Below the pieces are notes generated by a model, which saw only the letters and a program-made list of their open reading frames with translations, did not search any database and had not been told where the DNA came from. DNA of 64,000 bases, from the NCBI GenBank assembly GCA_016124855.1, contig WGMX01000033.1:1-64000 (forward strand), in the 5' to 3' direction. Shown here one piece after another: positions 27,339 to 35,437 of this stretch. Positions within the stretch are counted from its first letter, which is position 1; each line of letters opens with the position of its first letter. Origin of the DNA: Anaerolineaceae bacterium. GTDB lineage: Bacteria > Chloroflexota > Anaerolineae > Aggregatilineales > Phototrophicaceae. A program made the position numbers and the translations under genes.

Positions 27339-27511
27339 ATTCCCCTACCTTATATATCAAATAAATCAAGGAAACACATTATGTTCTATTATAGATGTGC
27401 TTTTTCGTAATCACAACAAGTTGTCACTCGCTTTGTTTAGTGCCCATCTCAAACTGAAAATGTTCTACAATAAATGGGTATCGCCAATGACCGGAAAGGT
27501 TTGGTCTAACG

Positions 27512-28903
27512 ATGCCCCATAATAAAATGGAACGCTTCACCCAGCGGGCGCGGCGGGTGCTGTCTTTAGCGCAGGAAGAGGCGGAACGCCTTCATCATAA
27601 ATACATTGGCACAGAACACATGCTTTTAGGTTTATTCCGTGAGGATGGTGGTGTCGCAGGACGTGTTTTGCGTGAATTGGGTTTGGAGTATAGCCGCGTA
27701 GAAGAACTGGTCGAGGAATTAACCCGTGTAACTGCCCAAACGACCGCCACAACCGCTGAACTTTCACCGGGAACCAAACGCGTTTTAGAATTGGCAGTGG
27801 ATGAAGCGCGGCGCATGGGGCATCACTATATTGGCACGGAACACCTGTTGTTGGGCTTGGTGCGCCAATTAGAAGGTGTGGCGATTGAGGTGCTGAAACG
27901 CTTAGGCATTAGCCCTGAAGACGTGCGGCGACAAACACGTCGTGTCTTGCAAGAAAGTCCGGTACAAAATCAATCACCGACAGCGTCCCCTACAGAGAAA
28001 CTCGTTGCCGAGTCAAGTATTTCTGAAACCGGATTGCAAGTATTGACCTTCGCCCGCGAATATGTGGATCAATTTCAACTTATTACAGTCGATCCTGAGC
28101 ATTTACTTGTCGGATTGCTCCGCGAGGAAAAAGGGATTGCCGGACAGGTACTGCGCGATTTAGGTTTAGAACTGAAACGGGTGGAAGAACTGGTTCAAGA
28201 GTTGACCCAAGCAGCACCCCGTACCACGCCGACGCATCCCGAACTCTCACAACGAACCAAGGAACTTTTAGAATTGGCTGTCGATGACGCACGAAACGCG
28301 GGAGAGCGTCATATCGATACACATCATATGTTGATGGGGTTACTGCGCCAATCGGAAAGTGTGGCACTTGATGTCTTGAATCGTTTAGGGATTAAGCATC
28401 AAGATGTGCGGCGGCAAATCAACCTCAAATTACAGAAACCCAGCGATACTCAGAGTTTCCCTAATCTACCCGCACGACGACCAGAACGCGAAGTGCAGTA
28501 CATCGGCGCAGGTTCGATGTACTTGATGGAAAGCCTTCTTAAGAAGATGCTCGACATGGTCGGCGATGGCAAGCTGACGGTTGAGCAGGTCAATGAGATG
28601 CTGGCGACGCTGCAACCGGGTTTGAAGCTCAATACCGGAATGCAGGCGTGGCTTGCCACATTGGTCAACCAGCGAGAAGCACAGGATAAACGGCGTGTGC
28701 GGGTGGTGGTCATCAACCGCGAAACGCAGGAAGAACTGTTTAAATTGACCCTGTCTTTGTTGGAAGGTTTGGAAAAACTTGACCAACTTCTATTGGCAAC
28801 TGTGACGGATAATCAACTTAAAAGTGTGGCCTTCGACAGCGATAGTTCATCTTTCCGCGTCGAAGTCCATGTCGAAAACGACGAGGACAAAGCAGATGAA
28901 TAA
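27512..28903 (+). CDS. ClpC-N-domain protein without AAA+ module, four Clp_N repeats
   Basis: A 463-residue protein with two consecutive Clp N-domains, each made of two helical repeats. They start at residues ~8 (RFTQRARRVLSLAQEEAERL), ~85 (LSPGTKRVLELAVDEARRMG), ~172 and ~247. IGTEHMLLGL and IGTEHLLLGLVRQ are the hallmark loops. There are no Walker motifs, so it is not an ATPase. The C-terminal ~140 residues hold a helical SHOCT-like segment (MVGDGKLTVEQVNEMLATL) and a beta-rich segment shared with the next gene. In ClpC the N-domain recruits adaptors and arginine-phosphorylated substrates, so this may be an adaptor, decoy or sensor. First gene of a five-gene cluster. Confidence 0.85.
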   Translation: MPHNKMERFTQRARRVLSLAQEEAERLHHKYIGTEHMLLGLFREDGGVAGRVLRELGLEYSRVEELVEELTRVTAQTTATTAELSPGTKRVLELAVDEARRMGHHYIGTEHLLLGLVRQLEGVAIEVLKRLGISPEDVRRQTRRVLQESPVQNQSPTASPTEKLVAESSISETGLQVLTFAREYVDQFQLITVDPEHLLVGLLREEKGIAGQVLRDLGLELKRVEELVQELTQAAPRTTPTHPELSQRTKELLELAVDDARNAGERHIDTHHMLMGLLRQSESVALDVLNRLGIKHQDVRRQINLKLQKPSDTQSFPNLPARRPEREVQYIGAGSMYLMESLLKKMLDMVGDGKLTVEQVNEMLATLQPGLKLNTGMQAWLATLVNQREAQDKRRVRVVVINRETQEELFKLTLSLLEGLEKLDQLLLATVTDNQLKSVAFDSDSSSFRVEVHVENDEDKADE

Positions 28904-29807
28904 TATGGAGCATTTTACTCAGCGGGCGCAGCGCGTGCTGACCTTAGCCGAGGAAACTGCCGTACAGCTTAAGTCGCCGTTCATCGGCACCGAGCATGTA
29001 CTGGTGGGTTTGCTGCGGGAGGAAAATGGTGTCGCCTCGCGGGTGCTGCGCAATTTATCGCTTACGGATAAAGATGTGGTGGCGCGAATTGTCGAATTGG
29101 CGGCTGATAATGAGCGAATTCCGGTTGGTACAGGTGTACCCGAACTTTCGCCCACGACGAAACGCCTGATTGAACTGGCGGTCGATGAAGCCCGCATCTT
29201 GGATCATCATTACATCGGCACGGAACATCTGCTGCTGGGAATGGTACGGCAGGATGACAGCGCGGCGCTGCATCTTCTGAAAAATTATGACGTCACAGCG
29301 GAACAGGTGCGGCAGCAGACACAGCGTCTGCTGCAGGAACCGCCACCACAAGCCCCGACCAACGCGATTGTTGATGAACCGGCAGTCGATGAACCCGACG
29401 AAGAACCACCAACCGTCAAATCGAAGGATATGGCGATGGGCATGGCGATTGTTGGCAAAGTGGTGGAAATGGTGGGCGAGAACAAACTGACCGCTGCACA
29501 GGCGAGTGAAGTTCTCAGCGGGCTGCATATTGATCTAATGCTGACGGCGGCGGGCAAAGCGCGTTTTGCCAGCATGGTGAATAGTGGTGGCGAAAATATA
29601 AAAAAGCGCGTTCATATCACTGTTTATGATCCGACCACCAAACAAAATTATTTTGAACTCACCAATTCGCTTGACCAAGTGCTCAGTTTTATCGACCATT
29701 TTCTCTCATTGGTGTCCAATAACGATGTCGAGTCGTTGGTGTTTGATGGAGACAACTCGCCCTTCGCTACTGAACTTCGCATTGAGAAGGATGAAGGGGC
29801 AAACTGA
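28896..29807 (+). CDS. ClpC-N-domain protein without AAA+ module, second paralogue
   Basis: A 303-residue protein. One complete Clp N-domain (residues ~4-150, with FTQRAQRVLTLAEETA, IGTEHVLVGLLREENG and IGTEHLLLGMVRQDDS), an acidic Pro-rich linker, a helical SHOCT-like segment (MVGENKLTAAQASEVLSGLH), and a beta-rich domain with KKRVHITVYDPTTKQ and SLVFDGDNSPFATELRIEKD. The C-terminal half aligns with that of the preceding protein. The ATG at 28896 overlaps the previous stop by 8 bp and has GAGGA 8 nt upstream, so the two are translationally coupled. Confidence 0.85.
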   Translation: MNNMEHFTQRAQRVLTLAEETAVQLKSPFIGTEHVLVGLLREENGVASRVLRNLSLTDKDVVARIVELAADNERIPVGTGVPELSPTTKRLIELAVDEARILDHHYIGTEHLLLGMVRQDDSAALHLLKNYDVTAEQVRQQTQRLLQEPPPQAPTNAIVDEPAVDEPDEEPPTVKSKDMAMGMAIVGKVVEMVGENKLTAAQASEVLSGLHIDLMLTAAGKARFASMVNSGGENIKKRVHITVYDPTTKQNYFELTNSLDQVLSFIDHFLSLVSNNDVESLVFDGDNSPFATELRIEKDEGAN

Positions 29808-30514
29808 TGACTGGACAGAATTTGAAGTGGTTCAGCGAACGCGCCCGCAATATCATTGATGCTGCTGAAGAAGTAGCGCATCATTGGGGCTACGATCAGG
29901 TTGATTCTGAACATTTGCTGTTCGCACTTTCGCGTTCGCCAGAATTTTATCCAATGCTCTATGAGCGTATTGGTTTAAATGCTTCGATTTTGCACAAGCG
30001 AATCATTGGTAATCGGCATTTTGATGCTGTTACTTCTGTTAGTGTAATACCGTTATCGGATGATTTTAAAAAAATTATCAAAACGGCAATCGATGAGATG
30101 CGAAAACATATGCACTCATTTGTACATCCAGAACATATCTTGCTGGCGATGACACACCTTCCATATTGTAACGCTGTTCGCTTTATTGATGAGCAATATG
30201 TAGGGCTAAGTGAATTACGACGTCAAGCAACACGTCTTTTCGATGAGCGAGAAGCGTTATTTGATGACGATGTCTTAATTGAAGCGCCTACAAAAATGGG
30301 CGATAACTATTATGATGGACAACCTATCAGGATTTTGATTCAGAACAGCTCAACTTTTACTCCGATAGCCGATTTCACAATGACAGCCAGTGTGTTTCGA
30401 GAGATGGCCTCGCAGACTCGATTACGCCTACAAGCAGGGCATTATGGTGAAACTTTCAAAAACGCATTTGGTGATTATCTATTGACTATTTCGCTAGAGG
30501 AATACCAATCATGA
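29807..30514 (+). CDS. Divergent ClpC-N-domain protein, third paralogue
   Basis: A 235-residue protein. Two Clp_N-type helical repeats (FSERARNIIDAAEEVAHHWG, VDSEHLLFALSRS; then LSDDFKKIIKTAIDEM, VHPEHILLAMTHL) are followed by a C-terminal beta-type segment (PIRILIQNSSTFTPIADFTM). The SHOCT-like helical part is missing. It is the most divergent of the three and its codons are more A+T-rich. Its ATG overlaps the stop of the second paralogue (ATGA) and its own stop overlaps the start of the response regulator (ATGA), tying the Clp_N proteins to the two-component system. Confidence 0.78.
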   Translation: MTGQNLKWFSERARNIIDAAEEVAHHWGYDQVDSEHLLFALSRSPEFYPMLYERIGLNASILHKRIIGNRHFDAVTSVSVIPLSDDFKKIIKTAIDEMRKHMHSFVHPEHILLAMTHLPYCNAVRFIDEQYVGLSELRRQATRLFDEREALFDDDVLIEAPTKMGDNYYDGQPIRILIQNSSTFTPIADFTMTASVFREMASQTRLRLQAGHYGETFKNAFGDYLLTISLEEYQS

Positions 30515-31194
30515 CCGAAACCATTCTGCTGGTGGATGACGAGCAGCACATCATCGACCTCGCGAAAATGTATTTGGAACAAGAAGGCTGGAAAACCGCC
30601 AGCGCAACCGATGGGGCAATTGCGCTTCAACGTATTCTCAGCGAGAAACCGTCGCTGGTGGTGCTGGATTTGATGCTGCCGGAGTTGGATGGTTGGGAAG
30701 TCTGCCGCCGTGTTCGGGCGCAGTCTGATGTGCCGATTATCATGCTCACCGCTCGCAGCGACGATATTGATAAGATCGTCGGTTTGGAACTGGGCGCGGA
30801 TGATTATATGACCAAACCGTTTAATCCGCGTGAACTCGTGGCACGGGTTAAGGCAATCTTGCGCCGCAGTGATAAAAAGCCGACACCGGCTGCTGAGTCA
30901 ACTGACACACCGATTGTCATCGACAACCTCAGTATTTATCCGCAACGGCGGGTTGCGACTGTTGATGGTCACACGGTTGATTTGCGCATGAAAGAGTTTG
31001 ATCTGCTGCTGACGCTGGCAGAAAATACGGGCATTGTCTTTAGCCGCGAAAAGCTGCTGGATGTGGTCTGGGGCTTCGACTTTGCCGGTGAAACGCGCAC
31101 GGTGGATGTCCATGTGGCACACCTGCGCCATAAACTGGAAGGGATGCACCCCCAAATCGAAACTGTTTGGGGCGTGGGCTATAAGTTGGAATAA
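30511..31194 (+). CDS. OmpR/PhoB-type response regulator
   Basis: A 227-residue regulator. The receiver has Asp10-Glu11, acceptor Asp53 (VVLDLMLPELDG), Thr in MLTARS near 80, and Lys102 in YMTKPFNP. The C-terminal winged helix (~130-227) has LRMKEFDLLLTLAENTG, FSREKLLDVVWG and RTVDVHVAHLRHKLE. All phosphorylation residues are intact. It starts on the ATGA overlap with the third Clp_N gene. The next gene downstream, 98 bp away, is a membrane histidine kinase, its probable partner. Confidence 0.95.
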   Translation: MTETILLVDDEQHIIDLAKMYLEQEGWKTASATDGAIALQRILSEKPSLVVLDLMLPELDGWEVCRRVRAQSDVPIIMLTARSDDIDKIVGLELGADDYMTKPFNPRELVARVKAILRRSDKKPTPAAESTDTPIVIDNLSIYPQRRVATVDGHTVDLRMKEFDLLLTLAENTGIVFSREKLLDVVWGFDFAGETRTVDVHVAHLRHKLEGMHPQIETVWGVGYKLE

Positions 31195-31292
31195 AAATAG
31201 TACTGAGTGCCGAGTACATGCATTTCACACTTTGATAACACTTGCTGTTTAGAATGAGCTACTAACTACAAGCTATAGACTAACGACTCATC

Positions 31293-32771
31293 ATGCGACG
31301 AAATCCTCGATTACGCGGACGGCTGTTTTTCTCCTATCTGGTGCTGGTGATTGCGCTGCTGTTAATTATGGCAGCGGCTTTCTTGGTGTTTCTATTTGCT
31401 CAACCGGTTTCAGCAGCACCGACTTATGAACGGCTGCTGGCTACCATGCAAAGCCTATCGCAGGAGGTCAACCTCAGCACGCGTCCGACGCTGGGCGAAA
31501 TCAACCGGCTGATGGATCAACTGCCGCAGCTTGCCGACGAGAGCCAAACCCGCATACTGGTCGTGAGTATGGCAAAAGACTCCACCATTTATGACAGCGC
31601 CGGAACATTTTCGCGCGGTGACCCCATACGGCTTACGGAAGAATCGTACACGGTTCGAACCCCGCGCCTGATTAGCGGGCAAGCTGTTTTTGGCAGCATT
31701 GCGGATAAAGACGGTTCGCGCTGGTTATTCGCGGGCATCGCGGCTGTGCGCCAAGGGCAGGAAACCAACGCCATTATTTTAGCTGACCGTCCCGAAGTGC
31801 AGACGTGGTCAAATGTACTGGATCGTTTCCGGCGGGAACTCGCGTTACCGTTAGCCCAATCGGCTTTGGTTGGCTTGGTCGTAGCGGCATTTCTGGCAGC
31901 AGTCATCAGCCGGACGTTGACCCGTTCATTGGCACAGCTCGTACTGGCCGCTGAGTCGGTGGCTGCCGGACATTATGATGAGCACGTACCGGAGGAAGGC
32001 GCCGCTGAGATCAAACTACTGGCCGAAGCCTTCAACCGCATGAGCAGCCAAGTACAGAATACGCAGCAGTCACAGAAGGATTTCATGGCGAACGTCGGGC
32101 ATGATCTGAAAACTCCGCTGACTTCGATACAAGGTTATTCGCAGGCTATCATGGACGGCGCAGCGAAAGACCCGACCAGCGCAGCGAAAATCATCCACGA
32201 AGAAGCCGGACGACTCAACCGTATGGTAACTGAACTGACTGATCTCGCCCGTTTACAGGCCGGACGCTTATCGATGCGTACCAACCCCATCGATATAGCT
32301 AAGCTGGCAAGGGCTGTGGGCGACCGTCTCTCGATTCTGGCGCATGACAGAGGTCTGACGCTGCATATCGAGGCGGATTCTGTTCCTGAGGTATCAGGGG
32401 ATGGCGACCGTTTGGCGCAGGTGCTTACCAATTTGGTGAGCAACGCCATCAAATATACGCCATCTGGCGGCGAAATCTGGCTGCGGACACAGGTCAATAA
32501 CGGCGGTGTGGAGGTCATGGTGCGCGATACCGGTCTGGGCATCAAAGCTGATGATCTACCGCGTATTTTTGAGCGCTTTTATCAAGTGGATAAAGCACGC
32601 GGACCACGGCGCGGCACGGGCTTGGGTTTGGCGATCACCCAAGAAATTGTGCAGGCGCACGGCGGACAGATAGGCGTTACCAGCGCGGGCGAAGGCAAAG
32701 GCTCAACCTTCACTGTTTGGCTGCCTTCCCCTCAATTGACCACTGTGAGTCGTGGGCGACGGAGTGTCTAG
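31293..32771 (+). CDS. Membrane sensor histidine kinase
   Basis: A 492-residue protein. Two membrane helices (about 12-36 and 190-212) flank an extracytoplasmic sensor of ~150 residues without a recognised family. HAMP follows (~212-265). The HisKA phospho-acceptor is in NVGHDLKTPLTSIQGY near residue 275. The ATPase has NLVSNAIKYTPSGG, DTGLGIKADD and GTGLGLAIT. It should phosphorylate the OmpR-type regulator encoded upstream. The cue may be an envelope or proteotoxic signal handled together with the Clp_N proteins, but this is inference from order only. Confidence 0.93.
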   Translation: MRRNPRLRGRLFFSYLVLVIALLLIMAAAFLVFLFAQPVSAAPTYERLLATMQSLSQEVNLSTRPTLGEINRLMDQLPQLADESQTRILVVSMAKDSTIYDSAGTFSRGDPIRLTEESYTVRTPRLISGQAVFGSIADKDGSRWLFAGIAAVRQGQETNAIILADRPEVQTWSNVLDRFRRELALPLAQSALVGLVVAAFLAAVISRTLTRSLAQLVLAAESVAAGHYDEHVPEEGAAEIKLLAEAFNRMSSQVQNTQQSQKDFMANVGHDLKTPLTSIQGYSQAIMDGAAKDPTSAAKIIHEEAGRLNRMVTELTDLARLQAGRLSMRTNPIDIAKLARAVGDRLSILAHDRGLTLHIEADSVPEVSGDGDRLAQVLTNLVSNAIKYTPSGGEIWLRTQVNNGGVEVMVRDTGLGIKADDLPRIFERFYQVDKARGPRRGTGLGLAITQEIVQAHGGQIGVTSAGEGKGSTFTVWLPSPQLTTVSRGRRSV

Positions 32772-32799
32772 ATCAATTTCAAAACTCGTCCAAACGGAT

Positions 32800-32826
32800 T
32801 GTCGATTCTGGCACTGCTTATTCGTC
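32800..32826 (+). promoter_or_regulatory. Candidate ECF42 promoter 1
   Basis: TGTCGA at 32800-32805, 17-bp spacer, CGTC at 32823-32826, 50 bp before the VOC gene start. The flanks (CAATTTCAAAACT upstream, CGTATAG and GAAATTGATCGCC downstream) are shared with promoter 2. The hexamer pair agrees with the motif described for ECF42 sigma factors, as I remember it. Confidence 0.7.
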
Positions 32827-32876
32827 GTATAGATAACGACGGGCGAAATTGATCGCCAGCAGAAAAGGAATAGGCT

Positions 32877-33251
32877 ATGTCACTGCTTCAAGGGATTAAT
32901 GTGGTTTCGATTGCGGTTCCTGACCTCGACAAAGGACGTGATTTTTATCGCAATGTGTTGGAGTTAGGTGAGCCGGTTTATGATTTACCGGATGTGGGTT
33001 GGATCGAGTTTAAACTCGGCGCACAATCGGGACATGTGGCGCTGACGACCGCCGAAAAAGATTGGCAGCCAAGCGCAGGGATCACTATTGTTATGGACAC
33101 GGCGGACTGCTATGCGGCTTGCAAAACACTGCGGGATCGCGGTGTTCGCTGTGATGATCCGGTTGTGATTCCGGGGATGGTGACCTACTTCAACTTTTAT
33201 GATCCGTTTGGCAACCGCTTACAAGGATGCAGCGCGCCGCCTGCACAATAA
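32877..33251 (+). CDS. VOC-family protein in the ECF42 module
   Basis: A 124-residue single VOC module: NVVSIAVPDLDKGRDFYRNV at the start and FYDPFGNRLQGC at the end. The usual metal ligands appear weak: no His in the first strand, and Gln instead of Glu near NRLQ. It may therefore bind a ligand rather than catalyse. AAGGA sits 8 nt before the ATG. It is preceded by the first of two near-identical promoter-like segments and is the first gene of the sigma-factor locus. Confidence 0.8.
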   Translation: MSLLQGINVVSIAVPDLDKGRDFYRNVLELGEPVYDLPDVGWIEFKLGAQSGHVALTTAEKDWQPSAGITIVMDTADCYAACKTLRDRGVRCDDPVVIPGMVTYFNFYDPFGNRLQGCSAPPAQ

Positions 33252-33278
33252 GCAATTTCAAAACTGATGGCAATTCGC

Positions 33279-33305
33279 TGTCGATTTTCAGAATACTTGT
33301 TCGTC
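33279..33305 (+). promoter_or_regulatory. Candidate ECF42 promoter 2
   Basis: TGTCGA at 33279-33284, 17-bp spacer, CGTC at 33302-33305. It is followed by GTATAGG and the shared GTGAAATTGATCGCC, as in promoter 1. It lies upstream of the DGPF gene and makes the short upstream extension of that frame (from 33321) unlikely to be the true start. Confidence 0.7.
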
Positions 33306-33356
33306 GTATAGGTATCATGGGTGAAATTGATCGCCCGAATAATCAAGGAGAACATG

Positions 33357-33719
33357 ATGAAGTACATGCTGCTTATTTACGGAGCCGAACCGACAGCCGC
33401 CCCTTCGCCCGAAGCATTCAAAGCCGAGTTGGATGCTTATAACGCTTTTGGTGCGGAAGCCAAAGACCGCAACTTGTTGGTCGCGAGTGAAGCCGAAGCG
33501 CTGCATCCGGTGGCGACGGCTACGACTGTGCGCGTCCGTGACGGCAAAGCTATGACGACCGATGGGCCATTTGCTGAAACAAAGGAAGTCCTCGGCGGCT
33601 TTTATTTGTTGGACTGCAAGGATTTAGACGAAGCGATTGAGATGGCGGCCAAGATTCCCGGCGCTAAACAAGGGGCGATTGAAGTCCGTCCGGTGGTTGA
33701 TTTCTCACAGATGGGCTAA
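33357..33719 (+). CDS. DGPF/YCII-domain protein of the ECF42 module
   Basis: A 120-residue dimeric ferredoxin-like-fold protein of the YCII group: MKYMLLIYGAEPTA at the start and the signature TDGPFAETKEVLGGFYLLD near 62-80, the DGPF motif that names this group. The start at 33357 has AAGGAG 6 nt upstream. DGPF proteins are the standard partner of ECF42 sigma factors; they have no proven enzymatic activity. The sigma gene begins 3 bp after its stop, so the two are translationally linked. Confidence 0.9.
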   Translation: MKYMLLIYGAEPTAAPSPEAFKAELDAYNAFGAEAKDRNLLVASEAEALHPVATATTVRVRDGKAMTTDGPFAETKEVLGGFYLLDCKDLDEAIEMAAKIPGAKQGAIEVRPVVDFSQMG

Positions 33720-33722
33720 AAC

Positions 33723-34976
33723 GTGGCGCAGTCCATCCAGCAGGTGATTGAGCAAACTTTTCGGGCTGAGTCGGGGCGGGTGCTGGCCGCCCTCATCAGC
33801 CGCTTGGGTGACATTGAACTGGCACAAGATGTGCTGCAGGATGCTTTAATTATGGCACTGCAACGTTGGCCTGTTGATGGAACTCCGCGTAACCCCGGCG
33901 CATGGATCACAACGACCGCGCATCACAAAGCCATTGACCGCATTCGTCGCAACCGCCGTATTGTCGGCAGCGACGAGATGCTGGAGGCGATGGCTGCCAA
34001 CCAAACGGACGATGAGATGTACGAGCAGGGCATAGCAGACGAACGCCTTAAATTGATGTTTACCTGCTGTCATCCCGCTTTAGGTGTTGAGGCGCAGGTC
34101 GCGCTGACCTTGAATACTTTGGGCGGCCTGTCGACCGGTGAAGTTGCGCGGGCCTTCCTCGTATCTGAAGTGACGATGGCGCAGCGGCTTGTTCGTGCCA
34201 AGCGCAAAATTCGTGACGCGGGCATTCCGTATCAAGTGCCACCTGCCAACCTGCTGCCGGAACGTCTGGATGCGCTGCTGTCGGTCATCTATCTGATTTT
34301 CAATGAAGGATACAGCGCGGCCTCGGGTGATGCGCTCATCCGCCAAGAATTGTGCGTTGAAGCCATTCGTCTCGGGCGGGTGCTGACCAGTTTACTGCCT
34401 GATGCCGAGGCTTATGGCTTGGTGGCGCTGATGCTGCTCAACCATTCACGCCGTAATGCGCGGGTGAACGCCTCCGGTGAATTGGTGGTGCTGGAAGATC
34501 AAGACCGCAGCTTGTGGGATATTGAGATGATCCGCGAAGGCACGCATATCGTGCAGACCGCTTTAGCCCGTCGCCAACCCGGCCCGTATCAAATACAAGC
34601 CGCGATTTCCGCGCTTCATGCCCAAGCAGCTAGCACCAAAGATACTGATTGGGTACAGATTGCGGCTCTCTATGGTGTCTTAGGGCAAATGAATCCCTCA
34701 GCGGTGATTGAACTTAATCGGGCTGTCGCGGTTGCCATGGCGAATGGTCCCGGCGCAGGCATGGCGATTCTTGATGATTTAGAACGTGAAGGTTCGCTAG
34801 ACGGTTACTACCTGTTTCACGCCGCACGAGCCGACTTATTGCGGCGCATGGGCTGGCTACAAGAGGCACATGATGCCTACACAGAGGCGCTGATGCTCTG
34901 TCATAATACCGTTGAGCAAAGTTACCTCCAACGCCGAATCGTCACCATTGAAAATACACTGAACTCAACCTCATAA
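33723..34976 (+). CDS. ECF42-type RNA polymerase sigma factor with C-terminal TPR region
   Basis: A 417-residue sigma factor, more than twice the size of a minimal ECF. Sigma region 2 (~1-75: GDIELAQDVLQDALIMALQR, AWITTTAHHKAIDRIRR) and region 4 (~115-165: LGGLSTGEVARAFLVSEVTM, QRLVRAKRKIRDA) recognise -10 and -35 elements. A conserved middle part (LSVIYLIFNEGYSAASG) and helical repeats up to the end form the C-terminal extension that replaces an anti-sigma factor in this group. It starts with GTG at 33723. It probably activates the two TGTCGA-N17-CGTC promoters and thus its own operon. Confidence 0.92.
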   Translation: MAQSIQQVIEQTFRAESGRVLAALISRLGDIELAQDVLQDALIMALQRWPVDGTPRNPGAWITTTAHHKAIDRIRRNRRIVGSDEMLEAMAANQTDDEMYEQGIADERLKLMFTCCHPALGVEAQVALTLNTLGGLSTGEVARAFLVSEVTMAQRLVRAKRKIRDAGIPYQVPPANLLPERLDALLSVIYLIFNEGYSAASGDALIRQELCVEAIRLGRVLTSLLPDAEAYGLVALMLLNHSRRNARVNASGELVVLEDQDRSLWDIEMIREGTHIVQTALARRQPGPYQIQAAISALHAQAASTKDTDWVQIAALYGVLGQMNPSAVIELNRAVAVAMANGPGAGMAILDDLEREGSLDGYYLFHAARADLLRRMGWLQEAHDAYTEALMLCHNTVEQSYLQRRIVTIENTLNSTS

Positions 34977-35029
34977 GCTCGGCAGCCGTTTCTGATTGAC
35001 CCTAAACACATGAAAGCGAGGGACCTGTC

Positions 35030-35374
35030 ATGCGAAAATACATCGTTTTATATCGCGCGCCGATCACAGCAGTGGAACGGTTCGCACAAGTATCACCCGA
35101 AGAAGCCCAGCAGGGAATGCAACTGTGGTTTGACTGGAAAGAAAAACTGGGTTCGTCGCTGGTGGATTTGGGAATGCAGCTCGGGAATGCTGTTAATGTG
35201 GCACAATCTGGCGTGAGGAAAGTCGACAGCGATATCGTTGGCATGTCGATTTTGCAGGCCAACTCGATTGATGAAGCGCTGGAACTGGTTAAAAATCACC
35301 ATCATTTGCGATGGGCGAAAGGCGCTGAGATTACCCTTCTCGAAGAAATGCCTATCCCCGAACTGCAAGGCTAA
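35030..35374 (+). CDS. YCII-like protein, second member of the ECF42 locus
   Basis: A 114-residue dimeric alpha/beta protein of the YCII type (MRKYIVLYRAPITAVERF; IVGMSILQANSIDEALELVK). It lacks the DGPF motif. GAGG precedes the ATG by 8 nt. It lies 53 bp after the sigma gene on the same strand with no TGTCGA-type promoter visible in the gap, so it is probably the last gene of the transcript; a terminator follows. Confidence 0.8.
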   Translation: MRKYIVLYRAPITAVERFAQVSPEEAQQGMQLWFDWKEKLGSSLVDLGMQLGNAVNVAQSGVRKVDSDIVGMSILQANSIDEALELVKNHHHLRWAKGAEITLLEEMPIPELQG

Positions 35375-35384
35375 GCGATCTGCA

Positions 35385-35417
35385 AAAAAGGCGCATCCGA
35401 CATGGACGCGCCTTTTT
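35385..35417. terminator. Bidirectional rho-independent terminator
   Basis: AAAAAGGCGC at 35385-35394 pairs perfectly with GCGCCTTTTT at 35408-35417. It has T-runs on both strands and lies between the ECF42 operon and a convergent gene. Confidence 0.85.
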
Positions 35418-35437
35418 GTTTGAACTTCTAACCAACC

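Noticed and set aside
27512..28903. Annotation as ClpC ATPase
   Set aside because: Only N-domain repeats are present; no Walker A/B or sensor motifs, so it is not a Clp ATPase.
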